Source: Canna indica
Taxonomy: Eukaryota; Streptophyta; Magnoliopsida; Zingiberales; Cannaceae
Direction of reading: 5' to 3'
NCBI GenBank assembly: GCA_034359265.1
Contig: CP136897.1
Location: 25,538,001 to 25,602,000 of the forward strand
DNA length: 64,000 bases
Made by a program: the position numbers and the translations under genes. The notes under the pieces are model-generated. The model did no database searches and was not told where the DNA came from. It saw only the letters and a program-made list of their open reading frames with translations. How positions within the stretch are numbered: position 1 is the stretch's first letter; the number at the start of each line of letters is the position of its first letter. Below are positions 32,585 to 45,022 of this stretch, one piece after another.

Positions 32585-34432
32585 AAGATGTCGGCGGGGT
32601 GGTCGCCGGCGGCCGGGATGGCCGGTCGGCGTGGGTTCGAGCGGGAGGTGGCGTCGGGCGAAGGGGGAGACGAGTGGAAACGGGTGGGATATGAATAGGG
32701 TTTAGAGAAGAGAGCTGTGTCACGTGAAATTGGGTTGATTTATAAATTATTGGGGTATTTTTGTAGTTGATCGTAGAGTCGTCGGATTGAGTTGAGGTGA
32801 ATACCAAAATTGTAGATTTTCGTGTGCTGAAAGCGATGGTGGTGTCGGATTTCTGATTGGAGATCGTTTGGTATGATTTTGATATTATTTTAGTAGTTTA
32901 ATAAGTGGGTGAGAATTGTGTTTGAAATTAATTTAGTTGGTGGGTCCCGAGTTGTCGGTTGAAGTTGAGGTGAATAGCAATCTTGATCATTTTCGCGTAC
33001 TGAACGCGATGGTGGGGTTAGTTTTTCGAGAAAGCATTATTAGGTTGTTCTTTCAGTTGGTTAGTGGTTGAGGTTGTCGAGGTGTTCAAATAATAGTAAA
33101 TTATTAATCTGAGAATTTAGTCGATTGATTGGTGTGAAATGATTGTGGTTTGGAGAATGAGTTGTGCATGGGGTTTGGAGAGTGAGTTGGTTGATCATGG
33201 GCGTTTGGAGAGTGTGCTGAGTGTGGGTTGAGCCTGCAAGTCTGTTGTTGATTTGTCGTTGGAGATAAATTTGGAAATACCTTTGCTTCCATTGTTTGGT
33301 TTGTTTCATGAAATTATTGAACTCCTGTTGCATATTATTGTTGGACATGTCATGTAGAGAAATTGCATGTGTTGCATTTTATTGTTGCTTATTGGTGTTG
33401 TTTATTTGTTGAGCATGTTGTTATCCCGTTGATCATGTCATAATTAATTGGAGTTGTTATAATGTTGATCATGATGTTGTTGTGCTAGTAGCATGTTGAT
33501 CATGTCATAATCACTTGGAGTTGTTGTGATATTGTTGATCATGATGTTTTGTTATTATCTTGTTGATCATGTCATAATCACTTGGAGTTGTTGCTATGTT
33601 GTTGATCATGGTGATATACCTTGTTGCACTCTTGGAGTCGAGTTGCATGGTTGATGTCGATCTGGAGGCTACGGCCTCGGAGAGGACTTCGGTCCCGGAC
33701 CATTTTAGTGCGGTACCCTCCAGACATGGGAGAGGGTATGGATATTGACTAGTCACTTTGGGCACCTTCGGGTGTAGGGATGTCGGATACGCCGTCCATT
33801 GGGCTACCTGCTTGGTAGGGGTAGTCGCGCGGACGTCGGATCCACCGTCCATCAGGCTACCTGCTTGGTGGGGGTAGTCGCGTCGCCGTTGGAGCGGACG
33901 GTTGATGCCACTCTGCGGGTGGTAGAGTGTGGGGTTTTTACCCAATGGTCCACACGCTCGATGATTCAGTTGATGTTGCTTAGGAGTAGGTGAGGTGTAT
34001 TTGTTGTGTTCATCGCCTTTGACTGCATCTTAGGCCATGTTGTTATGCATTGATGAGTTGACATCTTATTCATGTTGTTGATCATATTGTGATTCTCCTA
34101 CTCAGCATTTTCGCTGATTCCTGTTGTTATTGCTTCAGACTTGCAGGGGAGAGCGATCGATCTGTAGATCGAGGTGTAGATAGTTTTTTTTAGACATCTA
34201 GTAGTCAGTCGTAGATGTGGAGCTCTGATGGCGGCTGCTTTTGTATATTTGGGTAATTGTATTGATCAGACATATAAATTGTAATTATCTGGTTTATAAT
34301 ATGTTTTATTATGGATTCCGATGTGTATCAGATGGTTTTCCTTCCGCTGTGTGGGTTTCGAGTCGCCCACTGTCGCGCGTCGGAACGGGCCCGCCTCGGG
34401 GCGTGGGGGTGGACCCGAACCGGGGCGTGACA
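31989..34432 (+). repeat. 5' LTR of the non-autonomous element
   Basis: TGCTATATCCGGG to GGGGCGTGACA. Contents in order: an A-run near 32007; a GA-rich leader with (GA)n at 32524-32581; repeated units containing TTGATCATG at 33415-33612; a duplicated block of about 55 bp with GGCTACCTGCTTGGT at 33785-33890; a C/G-rich end. Differences from the 3' LTR are few, including a 10 bp length change near 32113 and the GA-tract length. Confidence 0.92.
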
Positions 34433-34732
34433 GTATTTATTGGTATCAGAGCATAGGATTGAGGTTAAGGTTAAGAGCTTAGATGTCTTGCCTTAATGAT
34501 AATTCTGTAAGGTGTAGGAGGTGTCGAGGTGGGTTGTAAGCTTATTTTAGGTGTTTTGTTGGAATTTGTTTTTATTGGTGGTGGTGGCGTAGAGATGTCA
34601 GAGTTAGTGCCTGAAGCAGTAATATTCGAATTTAGAGGCGTCGTGGGAGCTTGAGGAGGATATCAGAGTTGCGCAGTGGAAGCGTGGTGGGCCCATAAAT
34701 TTGGAGGGCCAAATTTCTTAAGGTGGGGAGGA
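34433..34732 (+). pseudogene. gutted interior: primer site, gag start, integrase tail, polypurine tract
   Basis: Only 300 bp. After the primer site (34441-34452) come about 150 bp of leader and an ATG near 34597 (MSELVPEAV). Then an abrupt switch, near 34625-34650, into sequence that translates as the end of a chromovirus integrase (SWELEEDIRVAQW), a stop, and the polypurine tract ending at 34732. Everything from gag through the integrase core is deleted. Sequences needed in cis for priming are kept. Confidence 0.85.
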
Positions 34733-35255
34733 TGTTATATCCGGGTATTAAAAAAAAAAAAAAAAAATGTGTAAAGTTGCCAGGTGGCAGTGAGGGTGAG
34801 GTTAAGTGAGGGAGAGGTGCTGTTGAGGGGTTTTAAATGAGGAGAAGTAGAGAAGAGAGGGAAGCGGTGAGCGGAGGAAGGAGATGCTGCAGGCGGAGGA
34901 GTCGGCGCGCGTCGTCGGTGGAGCTCGTCCTCGCCGGAATCGCGGAATCGAGGTAGGAGATCTCTCCCTTCTCCTTCACTTCCGTATTTATTCTCCGACG
35001 ATGTCGACGAGGCGAGGATCAGCCGAGCCCGAATGGTGGCGATCGGCCAAGCCGCGAGCGACCAGCCGCGGGCGGCTATGTCGCGCGCAGGCCGACGGCC
35101 ACCATTCAGTGGGAGGTGGGTTGGATCGGTCGAGGAGAGGGCGCAGGTTGTGGAGTCGCCGGTCGGCGACGGGTAGGCGGCTGGCCGAGAGGAGGAGATG
35201 AGTCTGCGGGTGATCGGAGGAGAAGAGGGAGATTAGGAGAAGAAGAAGAAGAAGA

Positions 35256-35329
<74 letters not shown>

Positions 35330-37177
35330 AAGATGTTAGCGGGGTGGTCGCCGGCGGCCGGGATGGCCGGTCGGCGTGGGTTCGTGCGGGAGGTGGCGTT
35401 GGGTGAAGGGGGAGACGAGTGGAGACGGGTGGGATATGAATAGGGTTTAGAGAAGAGAGCTGTGTCACGTGAAATTGGGTTGATTTATAAATTATTGGGG
35501 TATTTTTGTAGTTGATCGTAGAGTCGTCGGATTGAGTTGAGGTGAATACCAAAATTGTAGATTTTCGTGTGCTGAAAGCGATGGTGGTGTCGGATTTCTT
35601 ATTGGAGATCGTTTGGTATGATTTTGATATTATTTCAGTAGTTTAATAAGTGGGTGAGAATTGTGTTTGAAATTAATTTAGTTGGTGGGTCCCGAGTTGT
35701 CGGTTGAAGTTGAGGTGAATAGCAATCTTGATCATTTTCGCATACTGAACGCGATGGTGGGGTTAGTTTTTCGAGAAAGCATTATTAGATTGTTCTTTCA
35801 GTTGGTTAGTGGTTGAGGTTGTCGAGGTGTTCAAATAATAGTAAATTATTAATCTGAGAATTTAGTCGATTGATTGGTGTGAAATGATTGTGGTTTGGAG
35901 AATGAGTTGAGCATGGGGTTTGGAGAGTGAGTTGGTTGATCATGGGCGTTTGGAGAGTGTGCTGAGTGTGGGTTGAGCCTGCAAGTCTGTTGTTGATTTG
36001 TCGTTGGAGATAAATTTGGAAATACCTTTGCTTCCATTGTTTGGTTTGTTTCATGAAATTATTGAACTCCTGTTGCATATTATTGTTGGACATGTCATGT
36101 AGAGAAATTGCATGTGTTGCATTTTATTGTTGCTTATTGGTGTTGTTTATTTGTTGAGCATGTTGTTATCCCGTTGATCATGTCATAATTAATTGGAGTT
36201 GTTATAATGTTGATCATGATGTTGTTGTGCTAGTAGCATGTTGATCATGTCATAATCACTTGGAGTTGTTGTGATATTGTTGATCATGATGTTTTGTTAT
36301 TATCTTGTTGATCATGTCATAATCACTTGGAGTTGTTGCTATTTTGTTGATCATGGTGATATACCTTGTTGCACTCTTGGAGTCGAGTTGCATGGTTGAT
36401 GTCGATCTGGAGGCTACGGCCTCGGAGAGGACTTCGGTCCCGGACCATTTTAGTGCGGTACCCTCCAGACATGGGAGAGGGTATGGATATTGACTAGTCA
36501 CTTTGGGCACCTTCGGGTGTAGGGATGTCGGATACGCCGTCCATTGGGCTACCTGCTTGGTAGGGGTAGTCGCGCGGACGTCGGATCCGCCGTCCATCAG
36601 GCTACCTGCTTGGTGGGGGTAGTCGCGTCGCCGTTGTTGCGGACGGTTGATGCCACTTTGCGGGTGGTAGAGTGTGGGGTTTTTACCCAATGGTCCACAC
36701 GCTCGATGATTCAGTTGATGTTGCTTAGGAGTAGGTGAGGTGTATTTGTTGTGTTCATCGCCTTTGACTGCATCTTAGGCCATGTTGTTATGCATTGATG
36801 AGTTGACATCTTATTCATGTTGTTGATCATATTGTGATTCTCCTACTCAGCATTTTCGCTGATTCCTGTTGTTATTGCTTCAGACTTGCAGGGGAGAGCG
36901 ATCGATCTGTAGATCGAGGTGTAGATAGTTTTTTTTAGACATCTAGTAGTCAGTCGTAGATGTGGAGCTCTGATGGCGGCTGCTTTTGTATATTTGGGTA
37001 ATTGTATTGATCAGACATATAAATTGTAATTATCTGGTTTATAATATGTTTTATTATGGATTCCGATGTGTATCAGATGGTTTTCCTTCCGCTGTGTGGG
37101 TTTCGAGTCGCCCACTGTCGCGCGTCGGAACGGGCCCGCCTCGGGGCATGGGGGTGGACCCGAACCGGGGCGTGACA
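34733..37177 (+). repeat. 3' LTR of the non-autonomous element
   Basis: TGTTATATCCGGG to GGGGCGTGACA, following the polypurine tract directly. It carries the same internal features as the 5' LTR in the same order. The dinucleotide tract is longer and uninterrupted (AG at 35259-35326). Shadow reading frames in both LTRs come from the GA tract and the GC-rich leader and are not genes. Confidence 0.92.
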
Positions 37178-37182
37178 ATTAG

Positions 37183-39342
37183 GTGTCAAGTTCCACTAGG
37201 AAACATAGAGTATAGTAGTAATGAATGTGGTACTTATGAATTCTAAAATAGAATCTTGAAGAAGCATGCTTTGGAAGAGCTAACTTGTTGCCAATTTCTT
37301 CACATATTTGTTTCGCATCTCAGCTTTTGCAAACCCTACCTTCAATTTGAATTTTAGGACTTTGTTACAATAGGAAATTTAACTTTTTGATGTAGTGGTA
37401 TAAAGTTCCTATAATCCAGTTAAGGATTATGGTCTATGCAAAGTCGGTAGACTGATTTTTTTTTTTGACAATGATCCTCATGTATGGACTCTTATTGACA
37501 TTAATTTGATGCTCTTAAACCTGGATAATGTGATCTTGCGATTCCTCTCTGCGAAAAGTTCATGTTTTTAGTTTTGGGCTGTGTGGTTTTACATCTCTGC
37601 TCAACGAGATTCACTATCAACAGGTTATAGATCATTGTTTCTGCTCTGCTCTCTTTTCCCTTTTTTTTTGTAGAAATTTAGTCTTGTTTTTTTACTTCTT
37701 GAGTTTGATTGTTGTTCACCAAGAACTCCAACGCTTTGGTTTCCCTAATCACGAGTTTTTTGTTTTAGGGTGAGTTAATTTTTGTGTGTACGATGTTCTA
37801 GGAAATGGATCTAACACTTTCTAGGTTATAAAATGCCTAAAACTTCACTATCATTTTTTTCGAAGATTTTGTCATTGAAGACAAATTGGTTGAAGCTTTT
37901 GGGTCCTACATTGTCTTGGACGACCGATTTCTACTACCTCTCAACATCAAGGTGAGTGAAAAATCATTTTCACCAAACACTTTATTCATCTTTATTTGGC
38001 TTCTTTACTCTACTTATCTCTATCTTATCTCTATCTTTGTTCTTTTTCTTGATGTGATTTGCTTAGGACTATTCCTTCTTTAAGCAAATGTTGCTACCAT
38101 TTTTTGATTTATTATGTTGTGATTGAAGAGATATTATTATGCTTTAGTATGGGATTTTGCTCGTTGAGAATTTAAATTGGTAAAAAAAGTCAAATATTAT
38201 ATACTATTTTCAGAACTGTTCTGATTTTTATTTCTTTTCAAAAATCAGAGCTATTCTGATTATGTTTAGAAATTAGAACAGTTCTGATTTTAAAATTGTT
38301 CTGATCTCAAAATAGAATCAGAAATGTTCAGAAATATTCCGAAATCAGAACTGTTTTGAAATTAGAACTATTTTGAAATCAGAGCTATTCTGATATTTCA
38401 AAACTGTTCTAATTTCAGAACTATTCTCATATTTCAGAACTGCTCTAATTTCTGATATTTCAGAACTGTTTTGAAATCAGGAGTTAAGTAGAGGATCAAG
38501 AGTTAAGTAGCAAACATTCTGAAGTTACAACATTCGATATTGATGCTGTAAAAAATATATTTTATTGAATATTTTGATCATACTATTATTATGTAATGTT
38601 TGGTAAATTAACATGTAATTCTAATGGATGTGTCTGTGTAATGGATATTTGAATCTTTTTAATGCATATATGCATATATTTGTTAGTAATAATTATATAT
38701 TTTTTGATTAATCTTGGTTGGTTAGTGGTTCAACCTAGATTGACCCTTTGATTGGTGATCCTCTATCTCTCCTAGTTCGGTGGATGAGAGGGTTGGATGG
38801 TTCGTAAGAGAAAACATCTTGTTACAATCAGCAACCATAGTTTAAAGTTTGGTCTATTTACTATTTTGATTGAACCACATATGATTTAGATTTTAGAGTG
38901 ACTTTTTTTTTTGTTTTGTATTTCTTTTTTATGTTTTTATTAATTGATGTGCAATGTTCTAATACTCCAAACTCCAAATGTCCTTGTTCGAGTAGAATTT
39001 ACTACATGTCTTGTTTTATATAGAATTGTTTTGAGAAGTAATTAAGTCACTACTCACTAGCAGTCGAGGTTGAACAAAGAAATGACTTTTTTTGAAGTTC
39101 TGATGGGCTTATGAATTTTCTTTTTTGCAAAAGTAAAGCTTTATCTTCCAAAATTTGTCTGTGAACTGTTTTGATTTCAGAACAGATTTCAGAACTATTC
39201 AAAAATTAAAACTGTTCTGATTTATTGGCCTGTTCAATTTTTACTTTTCCCAAAACTGTTTTGAATTCATCGAGGATAAATCAGAACAAACCAGTAAAAA
39301 TTTATCTTTAATGTATTTTTGGCTCATCCTATTTTTATGTTA
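37183..39342 (+). other. decayed CACTA-like introns and possible exon
   Basis: This continues the sequence interrupted at 31983. A CACTA-right-end-like TTTTTGATGTAGTG occurs at 37384-37397 but its flank (GTA) matches none of the left ends. A possible exon lies at about 37867-37951, ending AACATCAAG before GTGAGTG. The rest is T-rich and intron-like. It includes a dense array of GAACTGTTCTGA-type words (38211-38480) that reappears at 39165-39300. Confidence 0.4.
38211..38480. repeat. array of short palindromes, CAGAACTGTTCTG type
   Basis: About a dozen copies of CAGAACTGTTCTGA or one- to two-base variants (AGAGCTATTCTGAT, AGAACAGTTCTGAT) fill 270 bp. Each core is an inverted repeat, CAGAAC-N-GTTCTG. 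A smaller cluster of the same words lies at 39165-39300, on the other side of about 700 bp without them. Confidence 0.7.
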
Positions 39343-40010
39343 GACCAATAAAGATACAATGGAGTGGCCTTCCATGTCCAAATTGTACTATGAAATTCAC
39401 TAGAGTAAGAAGAAGAATGATTGGGTCAATGAGCAGGCTCGAACAAATTATGTAAGTTTAGTTGATATATAATTCTCCTTATATAGTAAAATATTAGTTG
39501 CAATAGGTTTTAGTTGTAATCCATTAATTTTTTGTTTTTTAGGAGGCAGCAAAGACAAGAATTGAATCTCTAAAATAAGCCGGCGAGGAAGTTGATGAAG
39601 ATAAGATATACTCTGAGGTTCTTGGACAAAAGAAAAATTATATACGTGGTCGTGGGCTGTGACCTAAGCCTGACAGGTTGAGAGTCCAACAATTAGCTGC
39701 AAGGGAGAAAGAATTGGCTGAGCGAGAGAAGGCACTGTCGGAGAAAGAGCTTCAACTTGCGGAGAAAGAAGTACTTGTGGTGAAAGAATCAATAGAAAAA
39801 GAAGTTGAGGCATTAAAGGAACAAGCACGAAAAGAGGTTCAGGCATTGAAGGAACAAGCTGAGAAAGAAAAAATGGAAGCCGAGGAAGCACGAAAAGAGG
39901 CAGCCCTTACAAACATTAGAGTTGAGGAGATGAAAAAATATCAAGAAGAGATGTCGGCTCAGATTAAAGCAACTGTGATGATATTATCGAAACTGCAAAA
40001 TGCCCATAAG
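39343..40010 (+). pseudogene. CACTA Transposase_24-like gene fragment, plus strand
   Basis: Two exon-like pieces. The first (about 39357-39450) reads SKLYYEIH, a stop, then SKKKNDWVNEQARTNY, the family's histidine/WV block. The second starts near 39543 (EAAKTRIESL) and contains DEDKIYSEVLGQKKNYIRGR. After a further stop come 100 codons of Lys/Glu-rich coiled coil (LAAREKELAEREKALSEKEL and similar heptads). A donor-like AAGGTAAGA ends it near 40008. In CACTA elements this gene lies downstream of the transposase, so the element reads left to right. Two in-frame stops mark it as dead. Confidence 0.7.
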
Positions 40011-40510
40011 GTAAGAATTTCTTCCATATGTTCCAGCTCAACACACTAGTATGATTAGTCAACTAAACTTTCACCCTTAAATTATAGCATGAGTAGAGTA
40101 CTCTTTCCCTTGCATGGCGGTTTTTTCCCATTGGGTTTTCCCCATCAAAGGTTTTAACGAGGCCGACCATGTGTAAGCCGGGCTTATCTCTCGGTGGAAT
40201 GCAATGTATCACTATGATATTTAACAATGAAATTACTCTTTCTATTTTGCACATTTCACTTGTGTCTGAAATCACTTGCACTCATTGCATAATGCGCAGA
40301 AAGACTTTACACGGTCTCACAGCGGCCCTCGAACCATGTGACGCACCATCTCTCCTCGGCCAAGTGCCACTATTCTTGGCACTACAAGCCTCCATAGCAA
40401 TCGGGACTCGATTTTCACCAGCCTAACTCATCGGCCTCAACGCCACACTCAGCAACCAAAGCTAGGTTTTCACTAGTCTGGCACGCCAGCCTCATTGCAT
40501 ATTACGGGCT

Positions 40511-42727
40511 CCTATTGTCACACCCCAAATCCGGTATGACCGGCTAGGGTACACCACGTACCCCGAAGTCTAACCCAAACCAAACCACATGAACACATAA
40601 ACCAGACCTGAACATTTAATAATATTTCAAGGATTTAAAAAGAAACATTTATTTTTAAATAAACCCTAGACTGCCAACTCAACAAAAAATAGAAATGTTC
40701 AAATCGGTGACTAAAATTTAATTACTAAACAAGACACCTTAAATGACAAAAGTGCGGAAAACAAATAAATAAACTGAGTCGACATGACTCAACAACTCAA
40801 AAGAAGTAAAAACGACTCGGGTATCCCCCTCGACCACGACATGGCACGAGACCCGCTGCCCTACCACCACCAGCCACGCTACTGCACCCCAGTGCCTCTC
40901 CGATCTAGCTCAAGTATTGCAAAACAACAGATATGAGGGTTAAGTCAAATTTGGACTTCGTGAGTAGATCAGTCCTCAATTTCCACCACATCATCATCAT
41001 CATGCAATAATCAAATGCATACAGGTAAGCATAAGAACATAAAGCTTAATTTTATTTTGAGCATTTATTTTAGCAGCGCAATCATCCCCGTCAACATATA
41101 GCAACCTGCAAGAAAATGCCACCACATATATTATGCATAATGCAACCATCCACATGCTCAACCAGACCCGTCAGTCCTCATCGCCGCATAGGGTAGGTAG
41201 TCGGTGTGGCCTCTGATCTATCACCTAGCCAGTGTCGTGTCTTTGAGGTATGCTCTCCCATCATTGACACGGTTCTTCTGATCCATCTCTTTGGGGCATA
41301 CGTTTCGATCTTCGGTCGGATCTTCAGACTGTCTCTTTGGGGGTATGAACTCCCCTCACCAGTTGGATTTTCGGAATCAGGTCAACACTGTCTCCTTGGG
41401 GCATACCCTCCTCTCACTAGCGAGGCATCCGAGAAATGCAACAATCACACCACAACATCACACATGCAGGGAATATAGACATAAGGTAAAGTGTGCTGAA
41501 CAACAAGTAAATAGGGGTATGTCCACGACATACCTCAATCTCCGCCTCCTCCCGCAATACATCACAACCACGCATATATATATATATATATATATATATA
41601 ATGATACTCAAATCATGAATTCATAGCATACACAATGAACATGAAATTAAGGTACAACACCTCCAAACATCGTAGGAAAAACAAGCATGTATAAGATGTA
41701 AATAATACAACACCACCTAATTTTCCTACGCAGTTTAAGCCTGACTTTAGTCCTCCCCTAGCCGTGTACCCTAGGGCCAGCCTACCCCTCTACCCAAGTG
41801 CTCTAGGGCATAGAACATTCGGCCCCCTTGGGTTCCCTAAGGGTCGGCTCACCCTAAAGTCGTTGTCCTAGGGTTCTAGGGTCTCTAGGTGTCTCTTGGG
41901 TACTCAATTCTCTACTTGTATGTCTCTATAATTTCCCTAAAGTGTAGAATAACCAAGCAAGCATCAAGAAACCTCAACAACCATCAAGAATCCTCAAGAA
42001 AACATCAATAAATGGAAGAAGAAGGGGGCGGCATAGCAACGAAAAAGGGGCGGCCAAATTGCTCAAAAATTCATCCGATAGAGCTGTTGCTATCACGATA
42101 GAATTCTCAATACGAATATCCAATTTGATTCACTAAAAATCCAATGAAAAATGACGGAATCCCCATGACATAGGGGCGGCACGACATGGATGAGGAAAAG
42201 GGGAAAAAAGAGGACAAATCCACTCACCTTATTGGAGAAATTGGGGAGGAAGAAGAAGCGGAGGATCTTCATACGTTGAACGCCGACGAACTCTCGAAAT
42301 CCCAGCTCCGACAGCTCCTCTTCCTCTTGGTGTCGTCTCTCTCTCTCTCTCTCTCTCTCTCTTGGGTGGCGTGCGGTTGGAAATAGCAGCCGTGCACCCC
42401 CCCCTTTGGTTATTTATGGGCCCTGGCTGACCCAAATTACCAAAATGCCCTCACTTATTTGCCCGACTTCTAAAATCCACAACTAATGCATTCTAACTCC
42501 GATTCGAGTTCCGATTGAAACGCTAAATTCGTCTCGAGACCCTCTATCATCCTAGAATGCTAAATCACAGAAATAAAATAAATATATTTTTCCTAGAAAA
42601 ATTTCCCATATATAACGCTTACCCGAATTAAATTCCATGACTCTACGCAAATTCGTGCTAACTCGGGCCCACGATCCCCTGCTATGGAATTAAATATTAT
42701 TTTAGGATTTTTGGGCGTAACACCTAT
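40511..42727 (-). mobile_element. Tekay-family solo LTR, 2207 bp
   Basis: LTR 40516-42722, TGTCACACCCCAAATCCGG to GGGCGTAACA, with perfect 5 bp duplication CCTAT on both sides (40511-40515, 42723-42727). It matches, inverted, the 3' LTR at 24234-26373. It contains the minisatellite (41225-41415), an (AT)14 tract (41574-41602) and a (TC) tract (42336-42362). No internal sequence remains. Confidence 0.93.
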
Positions 42728-42769
42728 GCCCTCAACGACCCCAAGTGCATTTCTCACGAGCTCGGTACT

Positions 42770-45022
42770 CACCATGTCATACCCCAAATTCGGTATGACC
42801 AGCCAGGGTACGCCATGTACCCCGAAGCCTCACCCAACTCAATCCACAATATAGAAATAACCTGAGTTGACCATAATATTTCGAAGAGAATAAATAAACT
42901 GAATTCCAACCAAACTATAGACTCAAATAACAATAATTGTTCAAGTTATTAAAGAAAGTTTTATAAATAACCAAGACGCCTAAAAGAAATAAAATGCAGA
43001 AACATCGACCCGATTCTACATAACTCATTAACTCAGAGAAAAGAGAAAAGACTTAGGTATCCCCCTCGACCGCGACATGTCACGAGATCCGCTGCCCTGT
43101 CTCCATTAGCCGCGCTACTACACCCTGGTACCTCTTTGATCTAGCTTAGGTGCTGTAAAACAACAGAAATGAGGGGTAAGTCCAACTAGGACTTAGTGAG
43201 TAGATCAGTCCTCGATTCCTCCACATCATCATCATGCAATAAGGAAGCATAATAAAAAGCAGTAAATTACATCATAACATAATAATCATATCTACTACTC
43301 TATGCATGGTAACCACGTCCATCATAGATAAAACATCATAATGCAATGTCACATCCATATGAATGATCTCCGGATCCGTCAGCCCCTCAAGCCACGTAGG
43401 GTAGGTAAACGGTGTGGCCTCCGAACTACCACCTAGCTCAATGTCGTCTCTTTGGGGCATGCACTCCCCTCACCGGCACTGGCTCTTTCGATCCGTCTCT
43501 TTGGGGCATATGTTCCCCTCACTGGTCGGGTCTCCGGACTGTCTCTTTAGGGTATGATCTTCCCTCACCATCTGGACTTCCGGAATAAGGCCAACGTTGT
43601 CTCTTTGGGACATACCCTCCCCTCACCAAAGAGGTTACCGGGAAATGCACAAGCACATCACACGTGCAGTTATAAAAATATGCATAAGATACGCTATCAG
43701 TATATAAAAAGCTAGGTTAAGGACATACCTCAACCTTCACCTCCTCAAATCATAAATCACAACCACACATGTATATAAGAATATAACATGGAATGTACAT
43801 CTCATAAATAAAAGGTACAACACATCCAATAATGTAGGGAAAAGAGAAGGAAAAGCATATATAATAAGCCCTAACATAGGGAATCACCACCCAGCAATTT
43901 TAACCCGCCATTGGTGACCCTAACCGAGTACCCTAGGGTCGGCCTACCTCCCTCACCCGAGTGCCCTAAGGGAAAGGAAGGTTCAGCACCCTTAGGTGTC
44001 CTTAGGGTCAACCCTTCCGAATGACAAATTAGAGTCCTAATGTCTCTAGGTGTCCCTAGGGTCCTTAATTCCTAGGTATAGGTTCCAACAATGTTTATAT
44101 AATTAGGAATAAATTCAACATACCCTAAAGTGAAATCCCTAGGTGTTAAAATATGTTAAGAAAACCTAAAAATCCTTCATTTAGGTGGTCGGCCACCCTA
44201 GGGTTCCTAAAGAACCCTAAAGGGGGCGGCATACCCTAAATCTCCCCCAAAACACCTTATTCACTCAAGATTTCATGCAAGCACCAAGAACCCTCAAAAA
44301 CCATCAAGAAACCCCAAAGAAATCATCAAGAATTGAAGGAAAAGTGTGGCGGCACAGCATAGGTAGGGGCGGCCAAATCGCCCAAAAATTGATCCAACGA
44401 AATCACAACGACGACCTTAATACGAATTCAACCAATACGATCAAATCGAATAAAAAAAATCGACGAAACCCCATGACATAGGAGTGGCAGAATGGCTGTG
44501 AAAAGAGAGAAAAAGAAGGCTAAACCACTCACCTATTTGAAGAAAATGAGAAGAAGATGATAGGGATCCTCCTTCAATCAGCGCCGACGAACTCGCGAAA
44601 TTCCGGCTCTGACGACTCCTCCTCCTCCTTGGTGTCGCCTCCTCTGTCTCTGTCTCTGTCTCTCTCTCTTGGGTGGTGTGCAGCTAAATAGTAGCCATGC
44701 ACCTCCAATGGGTAATTTATGTTCCCTTGTTGGCCCAAATTACCAAAATGCCCTCACTTTTTCGATCCGACTTCTAAATTCCATAATCAATTCATTCTAA
44801 CTCCGATTCGAGTTCTGCTTGAACCTATTGACTCATCTCTATCATATTAGCATGCTAAATCACAAAAAATAAATAAATAGATATTTCCTAAAATTTTCTA
44901 TATCTAAAGCTTACCCGAATTCAATTCCGCAGCTCTACCCCAACCCGCGCTAACTTGAGCCCACGGTCCCTTGCTTAAGAATAAAAAATATATTTTTTTA
45001 GGATTTTGAGCATTACACACCG
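42770..45022 (-). mobile_element. Tekay-family solo LTR, 2243 bp
   Basis: LTR 42775-45017, TGTCATACCCCAAATTCGG to TTGAGCATTACA. Flanks are CACCA (42770-42774) and CACCG (45018-45022), a 5 bp duplication with one change. Same orientation and family as the neighbour 52 bp to the left. The minisatellite is at 43440-43635. Each has its own target duplication, so these are two separate insertions and not the two LTRs of one element. Confidence 0.9.

Larger units (their letters stand above)
31984..37182 (+). mobile_element. non-autonomous LTR retrotransposon, 2.44 kb LTRs, 300 bp interior
   Basis: Element 31989-37177 with the 5 bp duplication ATTAG on both sides (31984-31988, 37178-37182). LTRs of 2444 and 2445 bp flank a 300 bp interior. 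The interior has a clear primer site TGGTATCAGAGC (34441-34452), a short gag-start-like segment, the last codons of a chromovirus-type integrase (WELEEDIRVAQWKRGGPINL) and a polypurine tract AAGGTGGGGAGGA. All enzymes are absent. The LTRs look almost identical by eye, so the copy is young and was most likely moved by proteins from another element. Confidence 0.93.

Noticed and set aside
32152..32807. Long open frames of 105-183 codons in the LTR, and their copies near 35100-35550
   Set aside because: Driven by the GA/CT tract and GC-rich leader; identical frames are in both LTRs and the protein is repeat-like (poly Ser-Leu or Arg-Glu).
37384..37397. CACTA right end TTTTTGATGTAGTG
   Set aside because: The 3 bp flank GTA matches none of the left-end flanks, and no subterminal repeats resemble the three left ends; kept only as a note.
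40516..45017. One gypsy element with two LTRs and a 52 bp interior
   Set aside because: Each LTR has its own target duplication, so they are separate solo LTRs.
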